Positions 8,647 to 17,014 of a stretch of 64,000 nucleotides of DNA are shown one piece after another (position 1 is the first letter of the stretch; each line of letters opens with the position of its first letter). The translations under genes and the position numbers were made by a program. Below the pieces are notes generated by a model, which saw nothing but the letters and a program-made list of their open reading frames with translations, did no database searches and was not told the DNA's origin. The DNA comes from Thermolongibacillus altinsuensis (lineage in GTDB: Bacteria > Bacillota > Bacilli > Bacillales > Anoxybacillaceae), in NCBI RefSeq assembly GCF_004341205.1, contig NZ_SLUL01000005.1:155301-219300 (forward strand), given 5' to 3'.

Positions 8647-9021
8647 ATGAATAATGGCGTAATGAAAATCGGTCGCCATTTCCAGACACAAGCAGCCTTC
8701 TCAAATAAACCGTCGACTCATTTGACCACATCCTTTAAGGATGTGCTTGTACAGGAACAAAACCGTCCTCTAAAAATTAGCAAACATGCCCAGCAACGAT
8801 TGGCGGAAAGAAATATTCATATTGATACAGAGCAATGGATGCAAATTCAAAAGCGCGTGTGGGAGGCAAAGCAAAAAGGAATTAACGAGTCGCTTGTGTT
8901 AACAAATGAAGCGGCGCTCATCGTAAGCGCTAAAAACAACACCGTGATCACAGCCATGAATCGCGAAGAGGCCAAGTCGCAAATTTTTACAAATATTAGT
9001 GGAACGATTTTACTCGACTAA
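8647..9021 (+). CDS. Uncharacterised flagellar-operon protein (TIGR02530-like)
   Basis: A 124-residue protein resembling the family annotated only as 'flagellar operon protein', found next to flgD in many Firmicutes. The conserved core is KISKHAQQRLAERNIHID at about residues 38-55, followed by a region with SLVLTNEAALIVSAKNNTVI. No signal peptide or membrane segment is seen. The gene starts 5 bases after the flgD stop and precedes the hook gene, so a role in hook assembly is plausible but unproven. Confidence 0.75.
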   Translation: MNNGVMKIGRHFQTQAAFSNKPSTHLTTSFKDVLVQEQNRPLKISKHAQQRLAERNIHIDTEQWMQIQKRVWEAKQKGINESLVLTNEAALIVSAKNNTVITAMNREEAKSQIFTNISGTILLD

Positions 9022-9100
9022 CAAGCTGGACCACATTTGTGGAGGCTTACATGCTGCCGACTGACCGACGCAGCAAAAAATGGAAAGGGAGAGGAATGCT

Positions 9101-10117
9101 ATGCTACGCTCAATGTATTCTGGTATTGGCGGAATGAAAAACTTCCAAGTGAAGTTGGATGTAATCGGCAATAACATTGCGAACGTGAACACGTATGGGT
9201 TTAAGAAAGGTCGTGTGATATTTCAAGATTTATTTAACCAAACGATTTCTGGAGCAAGTGCACCAAGTCAGGGACGTGGAGGAACGAATCCACGCCAAGT
9301 TGGTTTAGGCTCGCAATTAGCGGCAATTGACACGATTCATACTCAGGGAAGTTTACAAACAACAGGTCGAATCTTGGATTTATCAATTTCTGGGGATGGT
9401 TTCTTCCAAGTTGCTGAATCCAATAATCCTGCTTCACCATTTACTACTCAACCATTTTTTACACGGGCAGGAAACTTCTATCTAGATAAAGACGGGTATT
9501 TAGTAACGAGTGAAGGTTATTATGTTGTTGGATTTGCTGCGTATGCTCAAGGTAATTATGATCCGGACGGTGGCGGTGCAATTCAACAAATTAATAATGT
9601 TACGTTAAGCCCAATGCCATCAGACATTGATCCAAATAAATTTAATTTTACTACTAATCCTCCGACATATACGGGGGGGACTGCAAATATTAGTAATCCA
9701 ACTGGTGCAACATTTTCTGTGGCGAATGCAAATGTTCAATACAAACCAATTAAAATTCCGACTGATGCCAAAAGCATGAGCATCGGTCAAGACGGAACCA
9801 TCACATACGTAGACCAATTCGGAACACTTAGATGGGCTGGACAGCTTGTGTTAGCTAAGTTTGCTAATAATGGCGGATTAGAAAAAGCAGGGGCAAACTT
9901 GTATAAAGATACACCAAACTCTGGTGCACCAACTTTAAACTTTGCTGGTGCGTCAGGTCTTGGTACGATCCAATCTGGTGCTCTTGAAATGTCCAATGTC
10001 GATTTAGCAGAAGAATTTACCGAAATGATTGTCGCACAACGCGGTTTCCAGGCGAATACGCGCATCATTACAACATCTGATGAGATTTTACAAGAGCTTG
10101 TAAACTTGAAGAAATAA
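9101..10117 (+). CDS. flgE: Flagellar hook protein FlgE
   Basis: About 338 residues from ATG 9101 (MLRSMYSGIGGMKNF, the family start), preceded by GGGAGAGG; ATG 9080 is rejected because it would place that site inside the gene. N-terminal rod/hook motif: LDVIGNNIANVNTYGFKK. C-terminal motif: EMSNVDLAEEFTEMIVAQRG. Compared with the 264-residue B. subtilis hook protein there are about 70 extra residues at roughly 150-218, rich in Asn, Thr and Pro, with a run of seven Gs in the DNA (9673-9679). The 79 bases upstream hold only short weak inverted repeats. Confidence 0.94.
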   Translation: MLRSMYSGIGGMKNFQVKLDVIGNNIANVNTYGFKKGRVIFQDLFNQTISGASAPSQGRGGTNPRQVGLGSQLAAIDTIHTQGSLQTTGRILDLSISGDGFFQVAESNNPASPFTTQPFFTRAGNFYLDKDGYLVTSEGYYVVGFAAYAQGNYDPDGGGAIQQINNVTLSPMPSDIDPNKFNFTTNPPTYTGGTANISNPTGATFSVANANVQYKPIKIPTDAKSMSIGQDGTITYVDQFGTLRWAGQLVLAKFANNGGLEKAGANLYKDTPNSGAPTLNFAGASGLGTIQSGALEMSNVDLAEEFTEMIVAQRGFQANTRIITTSDEILQELVNLKK

Positions 10118-10133
10118 CGGATAAAGGAGGGAA

Positions 10134-10158
10134 GGGTACTAGATTCCGTCTAGTACCC
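10134..10158 (+). promoter_or_regulatory. Perfect hairpin between Shine-Dalgarno and start codon of flbD
   Basis: GGGTACTAGA (10134-10143) and TCTAGTACCC (10149-10158) form a perfect 10-bp stem with a 5-base loop. A strong Shine-Dalgarno, AAAGGAGGG, lies just before it at 10123-10131, and the flbD ATG is at 10170. Linear spacing is 38 bases; with the stem folded out it becomes about 13. No U-run follows, so it is not a normal intrinsic terminator. Confidence 0.6.
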
Positions 10159-10169
10159 ATACATACATA

Positions 10170-10394
10170 ATGATTACATTAACGCGTTTAAACGGCAAAA
10201 CATTTGCATTGAATGCGATTTACATAGAACAAGTAGAAGCATTTCCAGATACGACGATTACGTTGACGAATGGTAAAAAGTTTGTCGTTCGCGAGTCGGT
10301 CGAAGAGGTTATGGCATTAGTGAGGGAGTTCTATCGAAGCATTTCTGTTTTCGGAGTAAATCAGGACGCGGAGGGAGCCGACGTTGAAAGATAA
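10170..10394 (+). CDS. flbD: FlbD/SwrD family flagellar protein
   Basis: A 74-residue protein starting MITLTRLNGKTFALNAIYIE, the FlbD family signature, with FPDTTITLTNGKKFVVRESV following. In B. subtilis the homologue (YlzI/SwrD) increases flagellar motor power and is needed for swarming. ATG 10170 is the only plausible start, but its immediate upstream bases (ATACATACATA) lack a ribosome-binding site; the nearest one lies upstream of the 10134-10158 hairpin. The 3' end overlaps fliL by 11 bases. Confidence 0.9.
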   Translation: MITLTRLNGKTFALNAIYIEQVEAFPDTTITLTNGKKFVVRESVEEVMALVREFYRSISVFGVNQDAEGADVER

Positions 10395-10812
10395 TAAATT
10401 GTTAAAAATGATGCTGATTATCATGATTGTGATTACACTTGTCAGCGTTGTTGCGCTCGTTGTTATCATGAATTTTAAGGGGAAAGAAGATTCGGGCGAG
10501 CCGACGGCCGACGAAATTGTTGCGAGTTCGTTCGACATTCCTGAAATGACGACGAATTTAATGGACGACCATTTCGTGAAAATCGCCTTTAAAATTCAAA
10601 CCGACAGCGAAAAAGCAAGAGAAGAAGCAGAAAAGCGCGATTTTCAAATTAAAAGCATTATCATCGAAGAATTGTCTGAAATGAAATCGGAAGAGTTTAA
10701 AGGAAAACAAGGAAAACTTCTACTTGAAAAAAAATTGCAAGAGCGAATTAACCAGTTGATGCAAGAAGGAAAAGTTGAAAAAATTTATATAACCTCCTTT
10801 ATTCTCCAATAA
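10384..10812 (+). CDS. fliL: Flagellar basal-body-associated protein FliL
   Basis: A 142-residue single-pass membrane protein. Short cytoplasmic N-terminus (MKDNKLLK), transmembrane helix at about residues 8-29, then an extracytoplasmic domain with FDIPEMTTNLMDDHFVKIAF and the conserved GKLLLEKKLQERINQLMQEG and IYITSFILQ end. FliL supports stator function around the motor. Start is TTG 10384, preceded by GGAGGGAGC inside the end of flbD. Confidence 0.93.
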   Translation: MKDNKLLKMMLIIMIVITLVSVVALVVIMNFKGKEDSGEPTADEIVASSFDIPEMTTNLMDDHFVKIAFKIQTDSEKAREEAEKRDFQIKSIIIEELSEMKSEEFKGKQGKLLLEKKLQERINQLMQEGKVEKIYITSFILQ

Positions 10813-10845
10813 GTAATGGAGTAAACGGAGTAGGAGGTGAGAAAT

Positions 10846-11844
10846 TTGTCGGGAGAAGTATTGTCACAAAGCGAAATAGATGCTTTATTAGCGGCGCTGT
10901 CAACTGGAGAAATGAGCGCTGATGAGCTGAAAAAAGAAGAAGCAACGAAAAAGGTGAAAGTATACGATTTTAAACGGGCGCTGCGCTTCTCAAAAGATCA
11001 AATTCGCAGTTTAACGCGTATTCATGAAAATTTCGCGCGGTTATTAACGACGTTTTTTTCAGCGCAATTGCGCACGTATGTGCAAATTTCTGTTGCTTCT
11101 GCTGATCAATTGCCATATGAAGAATTTATTCGTTCGATTCCGAAAATGACCATTTTAAACGTGTTTGAGGTGCCGCCGCTCGATGGACGGATTTTATTGG
11201 AGGTTAACCCGAACATCGCTTATGCGATGCTCGACCGCATGTTAGGCGGGAGGGGGACGAGCATTAATAAAGTTGACAATTTAACGGAAATTGAAACGAA
11301 AATCATGACCAATTTGTTTGAAAAGGCATTTAGCCATTTGCGTGACGCTTGGGAATCCATTGCGGAAATCGATCCAATTTTAACGGATTTTGAAGTGAAT
11401 CCGCAGTTTTTGCAGATGGTTTCGCCGAATGATACAGTCGTTGTCATTTCGTTAAACACGCAAATTGCGGATAGCAGCGGAATGATTAATATTTGTATTC
11501 CGTATGTTGTTCTAGAGCCAATTATTCCAAGGCTTTCCGTGCATTATTGGATGCAAACGCAAAAAAAAGAGCGTGAACCGCAAGAAGTACAAGCGTTAGA
11601 AAAACGATTAAAACGAGCGCACGTTCCTGTTATTGCTGAACTCGGAACTGCAACCATTACCATTCAAGAATTTTTACAGCTGGGAGTTGGAGATGTGATT
11701 CAACTAGATCAAACGATTCATGAACCGTTAGTAGTGAAAATCGGGGAAGTGCCGAAGTTTACTGGGCAACCTGGTAAAATGCATAAGCGCTTGGCGGTGC
11801 AAATTTTAGATACTATAAAGGGGGGAGAAGACGATGATGAGTGA
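10846..11844 (+). CDS. fliM: Flagellar motor switch protein FliM
   Basis: 332 residues from TTG 10846, exactly the B. subtilis length and N-terminus (MSGEVLSQSEIDALLAALST). That peptide is the CheY-P docking site in the family. The AGGAGGT ribosome-binding site at 10832-10838 supports TTG 10846 over GTG 10837. The CheC-like middle domain includes PYEEFIRSIPKMTILNVFEV, and the C-terminal SpoA domain includes VIAELGTATITIQEFLQLGV. FliM forms the C-ring wall with FliG and FliY. It overlaps fliY by 11 bases. Confidence 0.96.
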   Translation: MSGEVLSQSEIDALLAALSTGEMSADELKKEEATKKVKVYDFKRALRFSKDQIRSLTRIHENFARLLTTFFSAQLRTYVQISVASADQLPYEEFIRSIPKMTILNVFEVPPLDGRILLEVNPNIAYAMLDRMLGGRGTSINKVDNLTEIETKIMTNLFEKAFSHLRDAWESIAEIDPILTDFEVNPQFLQMVSPNDTVVVISLNTQIADSSGMINICIPYVVLEPIIPRLSVHYWMQTQKKEREPQEVQALEKRLKRAHVPVIAELGTATITIQEFLQLGVGDVIQLDQTIHEPLVVKIGEVPKFTGQPGKMHKRLAVQILDTIKGGEDDDE

Positions 11845-13105
11845 TGATATGTTATCACAAGATGAAATTGATGCATTGTTGCGTGGAATTGATGAAGAAC
11901 CTGTTCCGTCTAGCACATTAGCAATTGATGAAGTATTAACGCCAATTGAGCAAGATGCTATTGGCGAGATCGGGAATATTTCGTTTGGTAGTTCAGCGAC
12001 GGCGTTGTCGATGCTATTAAATCAAAAAGTCGAAATTACGACGCCAAGCGTATCACTCATCGAACGTGATCGTGTTGTTGAAGAATTTCCGCATCCGTAT
12101 GTCGCCGTTCAAGTCAATTATACAGAAGGTTTTTTAGGAACAAATTTACTTGTTATTAAGCAAGAAGACGCATCGATTATTGCCGATTTAATGTTGGGCG
12201 GGGACGGAAAAAATCCTTCTGACGTTCTGGGAGAAATTCAGTTGAGCGCTGTTCAAGAAGCGATGAATCAAATGATGGGCTCAGCGGCGACATCGATGTC
12301 GACGGTCTTTAATAAAAAAGTCGATATTTCGCCACCGACGCTGCACTTGCTGGATTTAAAAGAAGGGGAAGGATTAGAGCATTTACCGACGGAAGATGTG
12401 CTAGTGAAAGTATCGTTTCGTTTAAAGATTGGCGAATTAATCGACTCAAGCATTATGCAACTGTTGCCGGTTGATTTTGCGAAAGAATTAGTCCAAAATT
12501 TGCTTAATCCGCCTAGTACAAATGAATCAACATCGGCTACAATGAATATGAGCAATCATACACAATCGGAACAGCGTTCATCTTCGAATGAGTCACCGCA
12601 ATCGATGGGTTCAACGCATTCAGCCGGTTATGAGCAACCGAGCACTCAATCAACGAACACTCAATCAACGAACACTCAATCAACGAACACTCAATCAACG
12701 AACACTCAATCAACGAATACTCAATCAACGAGCACTCAACAAGGTCCGCATCATTTTGGCATGGGTGCGGCAACCAATCAGCCGGTGAACATTCAACCAG
12801 CGGCTTTTGCAAGTTTTGAGCCGATGCCTTTACAGGAAACAGAAGCAAGAAATTTGAACATGCTTTTAGACATTCCGCTGCAAGTGACAGTGGAACTTGG
12901 ACGAACGAAGCGGTCTGTGCAAGAGATTTTAAATCTATCTGCTGGCTCGATTATTGAACTTGATAAGCTAGCTGGTGAACCGGTCGACATTTTAGTCAAT
13001 AATAAGCTCATTGCCAAAGGTGAGGTCGTTGTTATTGATGAAAACTTTGGGGTTCGTGTCACGAACATTATTAGCCCAAGCGATCGTTTGAACAAATTAA
13101 GATAG
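11834..13105 (+). CDS. fliY: Flagellar motor switch phosphatase FliY
   Basis: A 423-residue switch protein that in Bacillus combines FliN function with CheY-P phosphatase activity. An N-terminal docking peptide (LSQDEIDALLRGID) is followed by a CheC-like domain at about 30-220, with both active-site motifs visible: EIGNISFGSSATALS and AVQEAMNQMMGSAATS. A Ser/Thr/Gln/Asn linker spans about 230-320, and the C-terminal SpoA domain (LGRTKRSVQEILNLSAGSII) follows. The linker contains six tandem copies of an STQST/NTQST pentapeptide (residues about 270-299). ATG 11834 or 11837 are both possible; 11834 is used. Confidence 0.96.
   Translation: MMSDDMLSQDEIDALLRGIDEEPVPSSTLAIDEVLTPIEQDAIGEIGNISFGSSATALSMLLNQKVEITTPSVSLIERDRVVEEFPHPYVAVQVNYTEGFLGTNLLVIKQEDASIIADLMLGGDGKNPSDVLGEIQLSAVQEAMNQMMGSAATSMSTVFNKKVDISPPTLHLLDLKEGEGLEHLPTEDVLVKVSFRLKIGELIDSSIMQLLPVDFAKELVQNLLNPPSTNESTSATMNMSNHTQSEQRSSSNESPQSMGSTHSAGYEQPSTQSTNTQSTNTQSTNTQSTNTQSTNTQSTSTQQGPHHFGMGAATNQPVNIQPAAFASFEPMPLQETEARNLNMLLDIPLQVTVELGRTKRSVQEILNLSAGSIIELDKLAGEPVDILVNNKLIAKGEVVVIDENFGVRVTNIISPSDRLNKLR
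12641..12730 (+). repeat. 15-bp tandem repeat in the fliY linker
   Basis: Six consecutive copies of a 15-base unit, AACACTCAATCAACG (first copy begins AGC, sixth AAT), followed by a degenerate seventh at 12731-12745. Four central copies are identical in DNA. Because the unit is a multiple of three, copy number can change without frameshift, giving pentapeptide (N/S)TQST steps in the FliY linker. Confidence 0.95.
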
Positions 13106-13130
13106 ATAGATTTTTTGGGAGGTTTGGAGA

Positions 13131-13490
13131 ATGGCGAGAATTTTAGTGGTGGATGATGCCGCATTTATGAGAATGATGATTAAAGATATTTTAACAAAAA
13201 ATGGTCACGAAGTTGTTGCTGAGGCGGCGGACGGATTGCAAGCGATTGAATATTATAAAGAATTTCGCCCTGACTTAGTCACAATGGATATTACCATGCC
13301 GGAAATGGATGGAATTACGGCGCTAAAGGAAATCAAAAAAATCGATAGCAATGCAAAAGTCATTATGTGCTCAGCGATGGGGCAACAAGCAATGGTGATC
13401 GATGCAATTCAAGCAGGTGCGAAAGATTTTATCGTCAAACCGTTTCAAGCGGATCGTGTCATTGAAGCCATTAATAAAACACTCGGATAA
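13131..13490 (+). CDS. cheY: Chemotaxis response regulator CheY
   Basis: A 119-residue single-domain receiver. Acidic pocket D8/D9 (LVVDDAAFMR), phospho-acceptor D53 (LVTMDITMPEMDG), S81 and K103 (FIVKPF) are all present. CheA phosphorylates CheY; CheY-P binds FliM and FliY to bias rotation. ATG 13131 follows GGGAGGTTTGGAGA. There is no separate output domain, and the location between fliY and fliZ is the normal Bacillus one. Confidence 0.97.
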   Translation: MARILVVDDAAFMRMMIKDILTKNGHEVVAEAADGLQAIEYYKEFRPDLVTMDITMPEMDGITALKEIKKIDSNAKVIMCSAMGQQAMVIDAIQAGAKDFIVKPFQADRVIEAINKTLG

Positions 13491-13512
13491 CGAAATTAGA
13501 GGTGGAGCCATA

Positions 13513-14178
13513 TTGCGTCGTTTGTGCATCATTTTTGTCTCTATTTTGATCTGCGCATTCGCTGTTCTGCAAGCAGGCATGCCTGCTTTTGCAGAACAGT
13601 CAAGAAGTGTAAAAGAATGTCTTGAACATCCTGAAAAATGTAAAAATGAAACACTTCCCGATCAAGAGAGAGGAGATTCACCTGTAGCGCAAGGTCAATC
13701 CCCTTTCTCTGTTTGGGATTTTTTTAAGATGATTTTGGCGACGATTTTTATTCTCTTTTTAATTTATACCCTTTTAAAGTGGATGAACAGCCGCAGTCGT
13801 TTTTATCAACAGCGGCGGGGATTGGTTGAGCATTTAGGCGGGACGAGTTTAGGAACGAATCGTTCCGTTCAGCTTATTAAGGTTGGAAATCGCATACTTG
13901 TGGTCGGTGTTGGAGAATCCATTCACCTTTTAAAAGAAATTGATGACGAAAATGAAGTGAAAGAGATTTTAGCAGAGTATAATGCACGGCTCGATCAATT
14001 AATCGAACCAAATCAATGGCTGCAAAAAATTGGGGTGTGGTTTAAGAAGGAACAGAGAAAGGAACAAAATGTTGAATCGTTCCGACAATTGTTAAGCCAT
14101 CAACTGCAACAATTGTCGCAAGAGCGAAAAAAAGCATTAGCAGAGCTTGAAAAGAAAGGGACAACAACCGATGAATGA
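13513..14178 (+). CDS. fliZ: Flagellar biosynthesis protein FliZ (FliO-like)
   Basis: About 221 residues from TTG 13513, preceded by AGAGGTGGAGCC; the ORF open upstream of it overlaps cheY and is not coding. The N-terminus is a clear signal peptide ([20 protein letters not shown], cleavage probably near AFA-EQS), then an acidic extracellular stretch with two Cys ([13 protein letters not shown]), a transmembrane helix at about 75-95, and the cytoplasmic FliO-like domain ([20 protein letters not shown]). It probably assists assembly of the FliPQR gate. A strong hairpin lies within its signal-peptide codons. Confidence 0.92.
   Translation: MRRLCIIFVSILICAFAVLQAGMPAFAEQSRSVKECLEHPEKCKNETLPDQERGDSPVAQGQSPFSVWDFFKMILATIFILFLIYTLLKWMNSRSRFYQQRRGLVEHLGGTSLGTNRSVQLIKVGNRILVVGVGESIHLLKEIDDENEVKEILAEYNARLDQLIEPNQWLQKIGVWFKKEQRKEQNVESFRQLLSHQLQQLSQERKKALAELEKKGTTTDE
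13562..13599 (+). repeat. Long inverted repeat inside the fliZ signal-peptide codons
   Basis: CTGTTCTGCAA (13562-13572) pairs with TTGCAGAACAG (13589-13599), and between them lies the perfect palindrome GCAGGCATGCCTGC (13573-13586), with only a 2-base bulge (13587-13588). That gives about 16 paired bases starting some 50 bases after the fliZ start. No U-run follows. Regulatory meaning is unknown. Confidence 0.8.
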
Positions 14179-14836
14179 AGTGATGCAATTTTTCAATAAC
14201 AGCGATCCAGAACATGTGTCAACTTCCGTTAAATTGTTGCTGTTATTGACCGTTTTATCGTTGGCACCGAGCATTTTAATTATGATGACATCATTTACAA
14301 GAATTGTTATTGTTCTTTCGTTTGTCAGAACTTCGCTCGGAACACAACAAATGCCACCAAACCAAGTGCTCATTGGTTTATCGCTTTTCTTAACGTTTTT
14401 CATCATGGCACCGACGTTTCAGCAAATTCATCAAGAAGCATTGCAGCCGTTGTTTGAGGAGAAAATTAATTTAGAAGAAGCCTACAAGCGTGCGGAAATT
14501 CCGCTGAAAGAATTTATGAGTAAACATACGCGGCAAAAAGATTTAGCGCTTTTTTTGAACTATGCTGGGGCTGAACAGCCGAAAACGGTTCAAGATATTC
14601 CGCTTACAACGCTTGTTCCTGCATTTGCGATTAGTGAATTAAAAACAGCGTTTCAAATTGGCTTTATGTTGTTTATTCCGTTTTTAGTCATCGATATGGT
14701 TGTGGCAAGCGTTTTGATGTCCATGGGAATGATGATGCTTCCGCCAGTCATGATTTCTTTGCCGTTCAAAATTTTGTTGTTTGTGCTTGTTGATGGCTGG
14801 TATTTAGTCGTTAAGTCGTTACTTGAGAGCTTTTAA
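14171..14836 (+). CDS. fliP: Flagellar export gate protein FliP
   Basis: 221 residues from ATG 14171, the B. subtilis length; the extension to TTG 14147 is rejected. Hydrophobic helices at about 20-45 and 55-75, a loop with [20 protein letters not shown], and C-terminal helices containing [20 protein letters not shown] and the FliP signature [20 protein letters not shown]. FliP with FliQ and FliR forms the helical core of the export gate. It overlaps fliZ by 8 bases. Confidence 0.96.
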   Translation: MNEVMQFFNNSDPEHVSTSVKLLLLLTVLSLAPSILIMMTSFTRIVIVLSFVRTSLGTQQMPPNQVLIGLSLFLTFFIMAPTFQQIHQEALQPLFEEKINLEEAYKRAEIPLKEFMSKHTRQKDLALFLNYAGAEQPKTVQDIPLTTLVPAFAISELKTAFQIGFMLFIPFLVIDMVVASVLMSMGMMMLPPVMISLPFKILLFVLVDGWYLVVKSLLESF

Positions 14837-14851
14837 AGTAGGTGGATGAAG

Positions 14852-15121
14852 ATGAGTCCAGATTTTGTTATTCAAGTTGCTGAACGCGGTGTATATATGG
14901 TTCTCCTAATTTGTGGACCGTTGATGCTTCTGGCGCTCGCGGTTGGATTGATTATTAGTATTTTGCAGGCAACGACGCAAATTCAAGAGCAAACATTAGC
15001 GTTTGTTCCAAAAATTGTCGCAGTATTGATTGGGCTTGTTTTTTTCGGGCCATGGATGCTTTCACGCATGATTTCTTATACGTATGATATCTTTAGTAAT
15101 TTAAGTAAGTTTATAGGATGA
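14852..15121 (+). CDS. fliQ: Flagellar export gate protein FliQ
   Basis: 89 residues from ATG 14852, matching B. subtilis FliQ length. The upstream ATG 14846 lies only a base or so after AGGTGG, so the second ATG has the better spacing. Two transmembrane helices form a hairpin, with the family motif ISILQATTQIQEQTLAFVPK between them. It is a structural subunit of the FliPQR gate. Confidence 0.95.
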   Translation: MSPDFVIQVAERGVYMVLLICGPLMLLALAVGLIISILQATTQIQEQTLAFVPKIVAVLIGLVFFGPWMLSRMISYTYDIFSNLSKFIG

Positions 15122-15125
15122 TGCT

Positions 15126-15902
15126 ATGGAAGTTTTGTATACGTATTTTCCTGCTTTTTTGTTAGTGTTTGCGCGCGTTGCCTCTTTTTTTGTGACGTTG
15201 CCGCTTTTTTCATATCGAAACATTCCAACAACCCATAAAATTGGTCTTGCGTTCTTTATTAGCTGGATTATGTTCTTTACCATTGAGAAAAAACCGTTGT
15301 CTATTGATGGCGTTTATTTTATGCTCATCATCAAAGAAGTGTTAGTCGGATTATTCATTGGATTGATTGCGTTTATGATTATGTCCGCCATTCAAATTGC
15401 TGGAGGGCTTATCGATTTCCAAATGGGATTCGCGATTGCCAATGTGATCGATCCGCAGACAGGGGTCCAAAGCCCGTTAATGGGACAATATTTATATACG
15501 CTTGCTTTGTTTTTCCTTTTGGCCGTCAATGGACATCACTTATTGTTAGATGGTGTTTTTTATAGTTATCGTCTCGTTCCGATTGATCAACTTTGGTTGC
15601 CTTTTGGCCATGAAAACGTTGTTGAATATATAATCAAAACATTTCAAGCTATGTTTGTTGTCGCTTTTCAAATGTCGATCCCCATTGTCGGTTGTTTATT
15701 TCTAGTTGATGTTGCGCTAGGAATTGTGGCGCGAACAGTTCCTCAACTCAACATTTTTGTTGTTGGGTTGCCAATAAAAATTCTCGTTAGTTTCATCATT
15801 TTCCTCGTTGTTTTTTCCAGTTTATTCGCAGTGACAAAACAGTTATTTGAATTGGTGCTTCTTTCGATGCGCGGAATGATGGAACTTTTAGGGGGAACGT
15901 AA
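15126..15902 (+). CDS. fliR: Flagellar export gate protein FliR
   Basis: A 258-residue polytopic membrane protein with about six hydrophobic segments. Family features include the early TLPLFSYRNIPTTHKIGLAF, the conserved GGLIDFQMGFAIANVIDPQT and the C-terminal ALGIVARTVPQLNIFVVGLP. Length is normal. It completes the FliPQR complex. The stop at 15902 is immediately followed by the flhB start codon. Confidence 0.96.
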   Translation: MEVLYTYFPAFLLVFARVASFFVTLPLFSYRNIPTTHKIGLAFFISWIMFFTIEKKPLSIDGVYFMLIIKEVLVGLFIGLIAFMIMSAIQIAGGLIDFQMGFAIANVIDPQTGVQSPLMGQYLYTLALFFLLAVNGHHLLLDGVFYSYRLVPIDQLWLPFGHENVVEYIIKTFQAMFVVAFQMSIPIVGCLFLVDVALGIVARTVPQLNIFVVGLPIKILVSFIIFLVVFSSLFAVTKQLFELVLLSMRGMMELLGGT

Positions 15903-16985
15903 ATGACTTGGCTCTCATTAGATTTACAGTTTTTCTCAGGGGAAAAGACAGAAAAAGCGACGCCAAGAAAGCGACAAGAAGTTCGGAAAAAAGGGCAAGT
16001 GGCCAAAAGCGCCGATCTTAATGCTGCCTTTTTAATGCTCGTTGTGTTTTTAGTATTACTTTTTTCGGGACAAGTTTGGCAAACTACTTTTTCTAATATT
16101 TTTCGCCAATCCTTTCAACATTATTTCTTTGTTGATTTAACCGTTGACTCTGTGCAAGCGATATTTGTCGGGATTATTCGACAACTGTTGGCGATTGTTG
16201 GTCCCGTTTTTTTAGCAGCCATCGCCGCGGCTATTTTCGCTAATTTTTTGCAGATTGGCTTTCTCTTTACGACTGAGCCGTTACAAATGAAATTAAGTAA
16301 ACTCGATCCAATTCAAGGATTTAAACGTATTTTTTCATTGCGCTCGGTCGTTGAATTGCTAAAGTCCATTTTAAAAATTTTATTCGTCGGTCTTGTGACA
16401 TTCTCTGTTTTATGGTTTCGTTTAGATGAAATTTTATTGTTATCTCATAAATCGGTTCAATCGATTTTTCTTACTCTTGGTGATTTGACGATCAAGATGG
16501 GATTATATGCCTCCGTCTCTCTTTTATTTCTTGCATTACTAGATTATTTGTATCAACGCTTTGATTTTGAAAAAAATATTCGCATGTCCAAACAAGATAT
16601 TAAAGATGAGTATAAAAAAACCGAAGGAGATCCGCTCATTAAATCGCGCATTAAACAAAAGCAACGAGAAATGGCGATGCGGCGAATGATGCAAGAAGTA
16701 CCAAAAGCCGATGTGGTCATTACCAATCCGACCCATTTTGCCGTTGCGTTAAAATATGATGAGCAGCAAATGGATGCACCGATGGTCGTGGCAAAAGGTG
16801 TTGATTATATTGCCCAAAAAATAAAAGAAATTGCGAAAGAACACGATATTGTCGTTGTCGAAAATCGTCCTTTAGCTCGTGCGTTATATGAGCAAACAGA
16901 AATAGGCATGGTAATTCCAGAACAATTTTTTAAAGCGGTTGCTGAAATTTTGGCCTATGTGTATCGATTAAAGAAAAAAATTTAA
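15903..16985 (+). CDS. flhB: Flagellar export switch protein FlhB
   Basis: A 360-residue protein with four N-terminal transmembrane segments and a cytoplasmic domain. The N-terminal motif EKTEKATPRKRQEVRKKGQV and the autocleavage motif NPTH (in VVITNPTHFAVALKYDEQQ, near residue 275) are both present, so self-cleavage and substrate switching with FliK should be intact. The DNA directly abuts fliR, with AGGGGGAAC as ribosome-binding site. Confidence 0.97.
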   Translation: MTWLSLDLQFFSGEKTEKATPRKRQEVRKKGQVAKSADLNAAFLMLVVFLVLLFSGQVWQTTFSNIFRQSFQHYFFVDLTVDSVQAIFVGIIRQLLAIVGPVFLAAIAAAIFANFLQIGFLFTTEPLQMKLSKLDPIQGFKRIFSLRSVVELLKSILKILFVGLVTFSVLWFRLDEILLLSHKSVQSIFLTLGDLTIKMGLYASVSLLFLALLDYLYQRFDFEKNIRMSKQDIKDEYKKTEGDPLIKSRIKQKQREMAMRRMMQEVPKADVVITNPTHFAVALKYDEQQMDAPMVVAKGVDYIAQKIKEIAKEHDIVVVENRPLARALYEQTEIGMVIPEQFFKAVAEILAYVYRLKKKI

Positions 16986-17014
16986 TTTGATTGTTTGAAC
17001 AGGAGAGAAAGTTT

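Noticed and set aside
9031..9074. Short inverted repeats before flgE (CCAC/GTGG and GCTGC/GCAGC)
   Set aside because: Stems of 4 to 5 pairs with a long loop are expected by chance; no U-run.
12537..12848. Repetitive - strand frame with LIECS units, and + strand frame with RTLNQ units
   Set aside because: Both are out-of-frame readings of the fliY 15-bp repeat array.
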